DNA of 15,558 nucleotides, from assembly GCA_026987055.1 (NCBI GenBank), contig JALSNL010000127.1, forward strand, positions 1-15,558, written 5' to 3'. The position numbers and the translations under genes are program-made. The notes below the pieces were generated by a model. It did no database searches and was not told the DNA's origin. It saw only the letters and a list, made by a program, of their open reading frames with translations. This stretch comes from Melioribacteraceae bacterium. GTDB taxonomy: Bacteria > Bacteroidota > Ignavibacteria > Ignavibacteriales > Melioribacteraceae. This document shows positions 1-7,588 of this stretch, one piece after another; position 1 is the first letter of the stretch; every line of letters starts with the position of its first letter.

Positions 1-341
1 ACAATTTTTGCTGCTTCTTCGGCTGCATTAGGTGTAAAATGAATATCCGCAATTAAAGGAACATTATAACCCCGTTTTAATAATTCTTCTTTTATGTTTT
101 TTAAGTTTTTGGCTTCTTTAATACTTGGTGCGGTAATACGCACGTATTCGCATCCGGCATTTACCATTCTTACGGCTTGTTCAACAGTTGCTTTGGTGTC
201 CATTGTATCGGTTGTTGTCATGGATTGTATTCTTATCGAGTTTGTTCCGCCCAACGGTATATTGCCGATTGCAACTTCTCTTGTTATAAAAGGACTGTAT
301 TTTGTTAAGCTGTTGCAGTATTTTATATCGGAATTATTCAT
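1..341 (-). CDS. ispG: 4-hydroxy-3-methylbut-2-en-1-yl diphosphate synthase, N-terminal part (cut by window edge)
   Basis: Reading the minus strand from the ATG at 341 gives 113 codons with no stop before the window edge. The product matches the N-terminal TIM-barrel part of IspG (GcpE), the [4Fe-4S] enzyme that makes HMBPP from MEcPP in the cytosolic non-mevalonate isoprenoid pathway. Recognisable blocks are the opening VAIGNIPLGG, the IQSMTTTDT segment, CEYVRITAPS, and VPLIADIHF followed by TPNAAE. This last block resembles the long-form IspG of Bacteroidota, Chlorobi and Chlamydiae. The iron-sulfur cysteines lie in the missing C-terminus, so neither full length nor catalytic integrity can be judged. 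The start is preceded only by a weak purine-rich stretch, AAAGAAAG. The gene is divergent from dnaG across 166 AT-rich bases. An open frame on the opposite strand (94-372) is antisense to it and is not a gene. Confidence 0.93.
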   Translation of the reverse strand, partial: MNNSDIKYCNSLTKYSPFITREVAIGNIPLGGTNSIRIQSMTTTDTMDTKATVEQAVRMVNAGCEYVRITAPSIKEAKNLKNIKEELLKRGYNVPLIADIHFTPNAAEEAAKI

Positions 342-507
342 TTTGATTTTCTTTCTTTTTGAATTAAAATAATAATTTTATTATATCAATTAAATATAAT
401 AAATAGAATTAGAATGAATTTTAAAATTAGATTTTACATTCTGATATTTTTTTAGTTAATTACGGTTTAATCAAGATTTAAAAATTTAACAAATTAAATA
501 GCATCCA

Positions 508-2361
508 ATGAGAATACCGGAAACAACAATAGAGGAAATAAGAAGCTCTGCAAATATTGTAGATTTGATTTCCGGATATGTACAGCTTAGAAAAAGAGGG
601 AAAAATTTTATTGGTCTTTGTCCTTTCCACCAAGAAAAAACACCTTCTTTTACCGTAAGCGAAGAAAAACAAATATTTCACTGTTTCGGATGTCATGCCG
701 GCGGTAATATTTTTAAATTTTTAATGGAATATAAAAGTATATCGTTTGTAGAAGCGGTTCAAGAAGTTGCCGAATCCGTTGGAATAACAATTAATGTTGA
801 AGAAGAAAGTTATTCATCCGATAACTCCGAATTGGAAGAACTGTATGAAATAAATGTAATTGCCGCTAAATATTTTTCAAACAATCTTATTTCCAAAGAA
901 GCCATAAACATTGCTTCCGAATATTTGGAACAGCGAAACATAAAATTAAAATATCAAAAAATATTCGGCTTGGGTTATGCTCCGCCCGGTTGGGATAATT
1001 TTGTTAAATATGCAACCGAGCAAAAATTGGACTTGGAAAAAGTAAAAATGCTCGGTCTAATCGATTCCAAAGATAACGGACAGTATTACGATAAATTCCG
1101 CAACAGAATAATATTTCCCATCTTCTCGCCAAACGGACGTGTAATTGCTTTCGGCGGAAGAGTTTTTCAAGGCGAAGATAATGTTGCAAAATATTTAAAT
1201 TCTCCCGAATCAACAATTTACCTTAAAAGAAAATCATTGTATGGTCTGTTTCATTCAAAAGATGAAATTAGAAAGCAGAACAAAGCAATACTTGTTGAAG
1301 GATACATGGATGTAATTGCACTTTATCAACATGGAATTAAAAATGTAATTGCTTCTTCCGGAACTTCTTTAACGGAGGAGCAAGTAAGATTGCTTTCCCG
1401 TTATACAAAAAATATAGTTGTAATTTTTGATGCCGATACTGCCGGAAAAAAAGCGGCACTTAGAAGTATAGAAATTCTTCTTAAACAAGATTTTGAAGTT
1501 ACGGTTTTAAGTCTGCCCGAAGGTGAAGACCCCGATTCGTATGTAAATAAATTCGGCGAAAAACAATTTATTGAAACTGTTCATACGGCAAAAAATTTTT
1601 TAGAGTACCAAACGGAACAATATAAAGAAAGCGGGATGTTTGAAAATCCTTCTACAGAAGCCGAAGCAATAAGAGAACTTGTTAAATCGGCATCGTTTGT
1701 TAATGATGAATTAAAAAGAAGTTTATTGTTAAAATCAATTTCCAGAAAATTTAACCTTAGAGAAAAACTACTTGAAAACGAATTAAATAAATTTATTGCT
1801 CAAAATAATAAATATGCTCAAAGAAAACCCGCTAAATATAACGGAAAACCGAAACAACCGGCGGAAAAAAATAATGAAGCAATTTTCGAAAAAAAATACA
1901 GACCGATAGAAAAAGATTTCATTAAGCTTTTATTTGAAGGGAACGAAGAAATAATCGGGTTAATTTTCGATACCATTTTACCGGAAGATTTTACCAACAA
2001 AACTTTAGGCTCACTTGCCAAAATTGTTTACGATTCCTATATGGCGGGAAACTTTAGCACGGCTGCAATGGTAGAAAAAATTGAAGATGAAAATGTTAAA
2101 GATTATATAATTTCATTGTCTTTAAACGAATATCAAATAAGTACAAATTGGCACGAACGCTCCACCACAGGTAAAATAGAAAAAGACTTATTAACCCAAA
2201 CAAAAGATTTAATCAAAAAATATCAATTGTTAAAAATTGATGAACAGATTATTGAAAACAATTCCAAAATAGAAAACCTTGGCGAAGACCCTGCAGTTAT
2301 TGAACTAATGAAATTAAACGATGAATTAAGAAAAGAGAAAATCGTAATCAAAGAATCATAA
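508..2361 (+). CDS. dnaG: DNA primase
   Basis: Makes RNA primers at the replication fork together with the DnaB helicase. The 617-residue length is normal for bacterial DnaG. The N-terminal CHC2 zinc finger is complete: C38, H41, C59 and C62 in the blocks CPFH and HCFGC. The RNA-polymerase core with the TOPRIM fold has all its acidic metal ligands: EGYMD with E264 and D268, DAD at D308/D310, and EDPDS with D341 and D343. The region after about residue 430 is Lys/Glu-rich and low in recognisable motifs, as expected for the variable linker and helicase-binding domain. The ATG at 508 starts the conserved RIPETTIEEI opening and has no Shine-Dalgarno, which is common in Bacteroidota. The next gene begins 19 bases after the stop, so the two may be co-transcribed, although no functional link is evident. 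Confidence 0.97.
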   Translation: MRIPETTIEEIRSSANIVDLISGYVQLRKRGKNFIGLCPFHQEKTPSFTVSEEKQIFHCFGCHAGGNIFKFLMEYKSISFVEAVQEVAESVGITINVEEESYSSDNSELEELYEINVIAAKYFSNNLISKEAINIASEYLEQRNIKLKYQKIFGLGYAPPGWDNFVKYATEQKLDLEKVKMLGLIDSKDNGQYYDKFRNRIIFPIFSPNGRVIAFGGRVFQGEDNVAKYLNSPESTIYLKRKSLYGLFHSKDEIRKQNKAILVEGYMDVIALYQHGIKNVIASSGTSLTEEQVRLLSRYTKNIVVIFDADTAGKKAALRSIEILLKQDFEVTVLSLPEGEDPDSYVNKFGEKQFIETVHTAKNFLEYQTEQYKESGMFENPSTEAEAIRELVKSASFVNDELKRSLLLKSISRKFNLREKLLENELNKFIAQNNKYAQRKPAKYNGKPKQPAEKNNEAIFEKKYRPIEKDFIKLLFEGNEEIIGLIFDTILPEDFTNKTLGSLAKIVYDSYMAGNFSTAAMVEKIEDENVKDYIISLSLNEYQISTNWHERSTTGKIEKDLLTQTKDLIKKYQLLKIDEQIIENNSKIENLGEDPAVIELMKLNDELRKEKIVIKES

Positions 2362-2380
2362 ATCTAAAGAAGATAAGAAA

Positions 2381-3853
2381 ATGAATTCTAATCTTTATGA
2401 AATCAACACCAGAGTTTGGTTAAACAATTTCAACAAAGGAAACAACCACGCCACTCTTGATGATGTTCCCGAACAGTATTGGGAAGACCTTGCAAATAAA
2501 GGTTTTGATTATGTATGGCTAATGGGAATTTGGAAAACAAATAAAAGTGTAGTAAAAAAATATTGTTTTGAAGAAGGGTTGGTAAATAGTTATAGCAAAG
2601 CATTAAATGATTGGAAAGATGAAGATGTTATCGGTTCGCCATATTCCATAAGTCAATACAAAATAAATCCGGATATAGGCACAAAAGATGAGCTGATAAA
2701 ATTAAAAAATTTACTAAATAGCTTGGGAATCAAATTAATATTAGATTTTGTTCCAAACCATTTTAGTGTGCATAGCAGTTTAATTATTACAGATCCGTAT
2801 TTATTTATTGAAGCGGATGAAAAAAACTTTAGTGAAAACACACACCTTTATTTTAAGTCCGAATTAGCAGCCAACAAAATATTTGCTCATGGGCGCGATC
2901 CCTTTTTCCCTGCTTGGCAAGATACAATACAAGTAAATTACTTTAATGAAAAAGCAAGACGTTTTATGATAAACATTTTAAAAAATTTAACAACATTGTG
3001 CGATGGCGTACGCTGCGATATGGCTATGTTAAATTTGAACAATGTTTTTAACAATACTTGGGGAGCAATATTAAACACCAAAGGTTATAAAAAACCCGAA
3101 AAAGAATTTTGGGATTTAGCAATTAAAGAAACAAAAGAAATAAAACCGGATTTCCTTTTTATTGGTGAAGCTTATTGGGACCTTGGTTGGCAATTGCAAC
3201 AACTCGGGTTTGATTATACGTATGATAAAACATTATTAGACAGACTAAAATCGGGATACGTTGAAGAAATACGCGGACACCTTTCCGCCGAAGATGATTA
3301 CCAAAGTAAACTGGTAAGATTTTTAGAAAACCATGATGAGGAAAGAGCAATTAAATCTCTTGGAATAGAAAAATCTAAAGCTGCTGCGGTAATTTTTAGT
3401 ACAATTAAAGGAATGCATTTATATTATGACGGTCAATTGGAAGGAAAAAAAACAAAACTGCCTGTTCAACTTGGAAGAGATAGAAAAGAAAAACCAAATG
3501 AATGTATAAGTAAGTTTTATACAAATCTTCTTGAAATAACAAAAACCGATATTTTCAAAAAAGGAGACTGGAAATTACTTAATTCCGAGCCCGCATGGGA
3601 AGGAAATTTTTCTTATCACAATATTTTAATTTGGCGATTAACTTATTTAGGCAGAAAACGCTTGGTAGTTGTAAATTATTCCGATGTTGTTTCGCAATGC
3701 AGAGTTAAGCTTCAATTAGACGGTTACCCGGAAAAATTTAAACTTAAAGATATTTTAAACGATAAAAAATATTACAGAAAAACAAGCAGTATAATAACCA
3801 ACGGTTTATTTATAGAGTTAGGACCATATAAAAGTCATATCTTTTCTTATTAA
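2381..3853 (+). CDS. GH13 (alpha-amylase family) glycosidase, cytoplasmic
   Basis: The 490-residue product is a TIM-barrel glycoside hydrolase family 13 enzyme acting on alpha-glucosidic bonds. All four signature regions are visible: DFVPNH (residues 122-127), GVRCDMAM with the nucleophile D213, FIGEAYW with the acid/base E263, and LENHDEER with H318 and the transition-state stabiliser D319. The catalytic triad is therefore intact. There is no signal peptide, so it should act in the cytoplasm on imported oligosaccharides or storage glucan. Residues after about 405 look like the usual C-terminal beta domain. The GH13 subfamily and substrate cannot be assigned by eye: alpha-amylase, maltogenic or transglycosylating activity are all possible. 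It follows dnaG by 19 bases with only a weak purine stretch (AGAAGATAAG) before the ATG. Confidence 0.88.
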   Translation: MNSNLYEINTRVWLNNFNKGNNHATLDDVPEQYWEDLANKGFDYVWLMGIWKTNKSVVKKYCFEEGLVNSYSKALNDWKDEDVIGSPYSISQYKINPDIGTKDELIKLKNLLNSLGIKLILDFVPNHFSVHSSLIITDPYLFIEADEKNFSENTHLYFKSELAANKIFAHGRDPFFPAWQDTIQVNYFNEKARRFMINILKNLTTLCDGVRCDMAMLNLNNVFNNTWGAILNTKGYKKPEKEFWDLAIKETKEIKPDFLFIGEAYWDLGWQLQQLGFDYTYDKTLLDRLKSGYVEEIRGHLSAEDDYQSKLVRFLENHDEERAIKSLGIEKSKAAAVIFSTIKGMHLYYDGQLEGKKTKLPVQLGRDRKEKPNECISKFYTNLLEITKTDIFKKGDWKLLNSEPAWEGNFSYHNILIWRLTYLGRKRLVVVNYSDVVSQCRVKLQLDGYPEKFKLKDILNDKKYYRKTSSIITNGLFIELGPYKSHIFSY

Positions 3854-3914
3854 ACCCCAAACAAATTTATTTCCGGAATATAACCGTAGCCCGCAAAAAA
3901 AATCCTAACAAGCA

Positions 3915-4316
3915 CTAAAACCTTGCTTTTGCACCAAAAAAGTTGGTGTAATGATCTACATGTTCACCATAACTTTCTATTTTGTCTTCTACAAGTTTGT
4001 ACGTGCAATGTTCACCGGCAATTTCAGAGAAAACTATTTCATATACTTTTTGAGATTTATCAGTCATTAAAACCTTTGCCAAGTTTTCATCAAATTCAAT
4101 TGCAGCTAAATTTGCATGACATATCGGGCAAAAATAATCCAAGTGTTCACCTTTCTTAATTTTAAAAGAAGGATGAGTTGTGGTTTCGTAATTGCCTAGT
4201 TTCGGACTAATAAAAACCAATCCGCTTTTTTTGGACTCGGTAGTTACAGAAAGAACAATATTACTTTTAACATTTAATTTACCTTTACAATAAGGACATA
4301 AAAAATCGTTTTTCAT
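3915..4316 (-). CDS. Small zinc-ribbon protein of unknown function
   Basis: The 133-residue protein carries two CxxC knuckles: C7-P-Y-C10 at the N-terminus and C63-P-I-C66 in the middle, the latter followed by HANL. Together they could form one four-cysteine zinc ribbon bridged by a loop of about 50 residues. The C-terminal half is mixed beta-like sequence with an isolated cysteine and several histidines (GEHC, GEHVDHY). No signal peptide or membrane segment is present, so it is probably cytosolic. I do not recognise a named family and assign no function. Translation initiation is unusually well marked for this window: AGGAGG (plus-strand 4323-4328) lies six bases upstream of the ATG, which fixes the start. 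It is convergent with the GH13 gene and lies 136 bases downstream of the histidine kinase gene on the same strand. Confidence 0.75.
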   Translation of the reverse strand: MKNDFLCPYCKGKLNVKSNIVLSVTTESKKSGLVFISPKLGNYETTTHPSFKIKKGEHLDYFCPICHANLAAIEFDENLAKVLMTDKSQKVYEIVFSEIAGEHCTYKLVEDKIESYGEHVDHYTNFFGAKARF

Positions 4317-4452
4317 TTTGTTCCTCCTAGTTTTTATTTTTTGATATTTAAAGATATGATTATTTATTCAAAAACAGTAAATGAAAATCACTTTACACAT
4401 TGAAAACTTTTTGATTGGTTTTATATGCTTTTGAATTTAATAAAGCATTAAT

Positions 4453-5961
4453 TCAAGCAACTTTACTTTGTACCTTTTTCAGAAATGTTATTTTAAAGGT
4501 TGTACCTTTATTCTTTTTACTTTTTACATCTATCCGGGCATTATTAAACTTGCAGTAGTTTTTAACCAAAGATAAACCTATTCCATTACCATCGTATTTA
4601 CGTGTATAGCCCATTTCTTCTTGAGAAAACGGCTCAAAAAGGTGAGGCAAATAATCTTTTGCTATTCCAACACCTGTATCTTCTACTTCAACAATAAGAT
4701 TATCATAATTGTCTCTGGAAACATTAATTTTTATTTCTCCCTTATCAGTATATTTTAAGGAATTATCCATTAATTGTGCAAATATTTGATTAACCGTATA
4801 TAAATCAGCTACAAGATTAGTATTTTCTGTTTCCACATTAACATATAATTTCAAGTTTTTTTCATTTGTAATCTTTTTATATTCTAATATAAGCTTACTT
4901 AAAACATCTGTACAAAGGTTAAATTTTTTAATAATCGGTTTATAAGTTCCTGCCTGCAGTTCAGAGAGGTTCAATAAAAGATCAACCGTTCTAACAATTC
5001 TATTTCCTGCTTTGTTAATTAAATCCAAACTTAATTCATGGTCATCTTCTAACTTACCTTCCAAATCTTCCCTTAACATTGCAGCCAAACTTACCATAGA
5101 ATTTATAGGGGTTCGTATTTCGTGAGACATCTGTGCTAAGAAAAGAGATTTTAATTTGTCGGCTTTTTCAGCCTCTTCTTTTGCTTTTACAAGTTCATGT
5201 GTTCTTTTTATAACCCTTTTTTCCAATTCAACATTATCCATAGAAATTTTATTTTTTTCTACCCTTAATAGGTAATTTGAAAAAAACATGCTTCGTCTGT
5301 AATATTCTATTGAATAACCGGCAACCATACTAAATATTAAAGTTGAAATAAAGAAAAAATTATTACTGATAAAATTTTTATACGGAAGATCCATTTGATA
5401 AGAAACTATTTCATAAGACAAAACCAATAGCCATGTAGAAATTACACCCCAAGAAAATTTTATACCTACAAAGGTAAAAGTAAAAATAAATACTAATATT
5501 ATTCCGGCGTAATAAGCTGAATTTACTTCAATTCCACCAATAAGAATCATAGCAATAATTCCGCCACCGGCAACAAGAACCACTACAAATAATATTTGCT
5601 GCATATATTGATTAAAATCTTTTTTGTTAGATAATAACAGAGCTAAAAGTAGAAATGGGACAACAATACCAAGCCGGATAGTTATAAAAGTTTTTGCAAT
5701 ATCAGGAACAAACACTAAGTCCAAGTATGAAAAAATGCTATAAAATACAATTGCAATTATTATCGATAATTGTACTTTTCTTAGTGTGTTTTTATAATAA
5801 TAATCCAAGTAATCCTTTTCTAAAAAGGAATGATTATTTCGAAATTTTAATGTAAACGGATGTAAATCCGGTATAGTATGAATATTGGGATTAGGCGGTA
5901 AAAATAAAAACTCAATTAATCTTTGCAGACCTCCTTGCGGTAATAGTGTTTTTATTTTCAT
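4453..5961 (-). CDS. Membrane sensor histidine kinase (orphan, six TM segments)
   Basis: The 502-residue protein begins with a cytosolic stretch, followed by about six hydrophobic segments near residues 64-84, 92-111, 122-142, 150-167, 171-187 and 200-219. This gives a MASE-like integral membrane sensor with little periplasmic loop. A Lys/Glu-rich coiled coil (about 232-270) leads into a HisKA dimerisation domain with the phospho-accepting H280 in SHEIRTP. The HATPase domain has its N-box around N400 (DNSLKYT), G1 box DTGVGIA (428-434) and G2 box GNGIGLSL (458-465). Autophosphorylation should therefore work. There is no receiver domain and no response-regulator gene in the window, so partner and stimulus are unknown. 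The ATG at 5961 has no convincing Shine-Dalgarno, but no later start would keep all the membrane segments. Confidence 0.9.
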   Translation of the reverse strand: MKIKTLLPQGGLQRLIEFLFLPPNPNIHTIPDLHPFTLKFRNNHSFLEKDYLDYYYKNTLRKVQLSIIIAIVFYSIFSYLDLVFVPDIAKTFITIRLGIVVPFLLLALLLSNKKDFNQYMQQILFVVVLVAGGGIIAMILIGGIEVNSAYYAGIILVFIFTFTFVGIKFSWGVISTWLLVLSYEIVSYQMDLPYKNFISNNFFFISTLIFSMVAGYSIEYYRRSMFFSNYLLRVEKNKISMDNVELEKRVIKRTHELVKAKEEAEKADKLKSLFLAQMSHEIRTPINSMVSLAAMLREDLEGKLEDDHELSLDLINKAGNRIVRTVDLLLNLSELQAGTYKPIIKKFNLCTDVLSKLILEYKKITNEKNLKLYVNVETENTNLVADLYTVNQIFAQLMDNSLKYTDKGEIKINVSRDNYDNLIVEVEDTGVGIAKDYLPHLFEPFSQEEMGYTRKYDGNGIGLSLVKNYCKFNNARIDVKSKKNKGTTFKITFLKKVQSKVA

Positions 5962-6111
5962 TTTAAGTTACTGTTATTTATAGATTAAAAAATAATTAAA
6001 ACATATAACTGCTCTAATCTCAATAATTATTAAAAATCATAATAATTCAAGTTATAATCGAATAAAAGAAAGAATAATTAACATTGTAATTACTATACTT
6101 TTATTATAATT

Positions 6112-6120
6112 TGGTATAAT
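6112..6120 (+). promoter_or_regulatory. Candidate extended -10 promoter for the exonuclease III gene
   Basis: The bases TGGTATAAT form a perfect TGn extended -10 element with a consensus TATAAT hexamer. No good -35 hexamer is seen 16-18 bases upstream, which an extended -10 can tolerate. Transcription would begin near 6127 and leave a leader of about 24 bases containing the AAAGGGA ribosome binding site at 6136-6142. In such AT-rich DNA the hexamer alone could be chance, so the extension and position carry the argument. Confidence 0.4.
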
Positions 6121-6150
6121 TACAAAATGAATTAGAAAGGGATAATAAAG

Positions 6151-6924
6151 TTGAAAAAATTAAAATTAATTTCTTGGAATGTTAATGGAATAAGAGCAAT
6201 TGCAAAAAAAGGTTTTCATGATTGGTTAAAATCAGCTAATCCGGATATTCTTTGTCTTCAAGAAACCAAAGCGTGGCGTGAACAACTTGATAATTCATTA
6301 ACAGAAATTGATGGATATACATCTTATTTTTCCGAAGCCAAAAGAAAAGGATATAGCGGCACTGCAATTTATACAAAAGAAAAACCTATTAACATTAAAT
6401 ACGGAATTGACATTGAAGAATTTGATAGTGAAGGAAGGTTTGTTATCGCGGAATATCCCGAATTTACTTTGTTCAATATTTATTTTCCTAATGGTAAAGC
6501 AAGAGAAGAAAGATTAAAATATAAAATGAATTTTTATGAAGCATTCCAAAAATATGCTGTGGATTTAACAAAAAAAGGCAAGAATGTTATTGTTTGCGGA
6601 GACGTTAATACTGCCCACAAGGAGATTGATTTAGCACGCCCAAAACCAAACTCTAAAGTTTCAGGTTTTCTTCCTATGGAAAGAGAATGGATTGATGGAT
6701 TTCTTGATGCCGGCTTTATTGATTCTTTAAGAATGTTTAATAAAAATCCCGAGGTATATACTTGGTGGGATATGATTTCCAGAGCACGCGATAGAAATGT
6801 AGGCTGGAGAATTGACTACTTTTTTATAAGTAAAAGTTTAAAAGACAATATTACCAACGCCTATACTTTACCTGAAGTTATGGGTTCCGATCATTGTCCA
6901 ATTGGAATTGAGTTAGAATTTTAG
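6151..6924 (+). CDS. xth: Exodeoxyribonuclease III / AP endonuclease (TTG start)
   Basis: A base-excision-repair nuclease that cleaves 5' to abasic sites and trims 3' blocked ends. The 257 residues cover the whole endonuclease/exonuclease/phosphatase fold. The metal and catalytic positions can be followed by comparison with E. coli Xth and human APE1: N10 and N12 in SWNVNGIRA, E38 in LQETKA, Y111 in NIYFPNG, D151 and N153 in GDVNTAH, and D247-H248 in GSDHCP. The WWDMISRARDRNVGWRIDYF stretch is typical of the ExoA/APE1 branch. The start codon is TTG: the catalytic NVNG block begins at residue 10, no ATG or GTG lies between it and the upstream sequence in frame, and AAAGGGA sits nine bases before the TTG. 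The gene stands alone, divergent from the histidine kinase and convergent with the merR-type gene. Confidence 0.95.
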   Translation: MKKLKLISWNVNGIRAIAKKGFHDWLKSANPDILCLQETKAWREQLDNSLTEIDGYTSYFSEAKRKGYSGTAIYTKEKPINIKYGIDIEEFDSEGRFVIAEYPEFTLFNIYFPNGKAREERLKYKMNFYEAFQKYAVDLTKKGKNVIVCGDVNTAHKEIDLARPKPNSKVSGFLPMEREWIDGFLDAGFIDSLRMFNKNPEVYTWWDMISRARDRNVGWRIDYFFISKSLKDNITNAYTLPEVMGSDHCPIGIELEF

Positions 6925-6954
6925 AAAGGATCTTACACAATCCGGTCTTTAGCA

Positions 6955-6970
6955 CTATTTCAAAAAATAG
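6955..6970. repeat. Short perfect inverted repeat between convergent genes (weak terminator candidate)
   Basis: CTATTT and AAATAG form a perfect six-base stem around a CAAA loop, between the convergent ends of the exonuclease III and MerR-type genes. The location would suit a bidirectional terminator, but the stem is AT-only apart from its closing pair and no T-run follows on either strand, so function is doubtful. Confidence 0.25.
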
Positions 6971-7012
6971 AATTCAACCCTGGTGGAGAATAAGCTTGGG
7001 TTTAACAAATGT

Positions 7013-7417
7013 TCATTTTTTTATAGATTCAATTTCATTTAAAATCGGACATTCCTCACCGGACGTACTTTTACATTTTTGAGAAAGTTTTACTAACGCT
7101 TTTTTAATCTTTTTCATTTCCATAATTTTTAAATCAATTTCGGAAATTTTCTTTTCCGCTATTCTTCGTACATCGTTACAATTTTTATCATCGTCCACTT
7201 TTAAAAACAATAATTCTTTTATTTCTTTTAACGTAAACCCAAGCTGCTTGGAATTTTTTATAAACAACAATTTTTTCAAATCGCTTTCCGAGTAAATTCT
7301 GTAACCACTTTCCAATCTTTTGGGTTTAGGCATAAGTCCAATGTTTTCGTAATAACGAATTGTTTCAAAATTAATTTTTGCTGCTTTTGCTAATTTACCA
7401 ACTGTTAAAATTTGCAT
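7013..7417 (-). CDS. MerR-family metal-responsive transcriptional regulator
   Basis: The 134-residue protein has the MerR winged-helix N-terminus (LTVGKLAKAA, TIRYYENIGL, SGYRIY, with the QLGFTLKEI second helix at about 58-66). A long dimerisation helix and a short C-terminal metal loop follow. Cysteines at 80, 115 and 123 nearly reproduce the spacing of the mercury sensor MerR (82, 117, 126) and the lead/cadmium sensors, so a thiol-liganded soft or divalent metal is likely. This family usually activates by distorting a promoter with a long spacer. AGGAAG upstream of the ATG supports the start. The gene is divergent from the ArsR-type repressor and the efflux genes, which makes those genes and itself the natural targets. 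Which metal it senses cannot be read from the sequence. Confidence 0.9.
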   Translation of the reverse strand: MQILTVGKLAKAAKINFETIRYYENIGLMPKPKRLESGYRIYSESDLKKLLFIKNSKQLGFTLKEIKELLFLKVDDDKNCNDVRRIAEKKISEIDLKIMEMKKIKKALVKLSQKCKSTSGEECPILNEIESIKK

Positions 7418-7456
7418 CGTATTACTTCCTAATTTTCCGCTTTTATTTGTAAATAT

Positions 7457-7473
7457 ACTAATTGAAAATTAGT
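7457..7473. promoter_or_regulatory. Perfect 7-3-7 dyad upstream of the MerR-type gene (candidate operator)
   Basis: ACTAATT and AATTAGT flank a GAA centre, giving a perfect 17-base dyad 40 bases upstream of the regulator's start codon and within the shared divergent region. Length and symmetry suit a MerR-family operator. On the minus strand TATATT abuts its downstream end, but the nearest -35-like hexamers leave a spacer of 21-22 bases rather than the usual 19-20. The dyad is purely AT-rich apart from one C and one G per arm pair, so chance is possible. Confidence 0.4.
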
Positions 7474-7553
7474 TTTTTATGTAAAAATCTTTACTTTTTT
7501 AAAATATAATAATCCGAATATACGTTTCACTCTAAACAAAGCACAAACAACAC

Positions 7554-7582
7554 TTGAACATTTGCTCAAATGTTATTATATT
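7554..7582 (+). promoter_or_regulatory. Promoter with embedded ArsR/SmtB-type operator
   Basis: TTGAAC (7554-7559) and TATATT (7577-7582) are separated by exactly 17 bases, a good sigma-70-like arrangement. Inside it lies a perfect 8-2-8 inverted repeat, AACATTTG / CAAATGTT (7557-7564 and 7567-7574, centre CT), within the larger pattern TGAACA-N10-TGTTAT at 7555-7576. That fits the 12-2-12 operators of the SmtB/CadC/ZiaR group, and a repressor bound here would cover both hexamers. The predicted transcript start falls at or within a base of the arsR ATG at 7589, implying a nearly leaderless message. A second TATAAT at 7505-7510 with a poor -35 could give a longer leader. Confidence 0.6.
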
Positions 7583-7588
7583 AAAATT

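Noticed and set aside
94..372. Open frame of 92 codons on the plus strand with hydrophobic stretches
   Set aside because: It is antisense to the ispG coding sequence, whose minus-strand translation is clearly conserved; the hydrophobicity is a reflection of AT-rich antisense codons.
7562..7588. In-frame TTG start that would add nine residues to the ArsR-type repressor
   Set aside because: It lies inside the operator dyad and between the promoter hexamers, so it would not be transcribed from that promoter; the ATG at 7589 gives exact SmtB-like numbering of the metal ligands.
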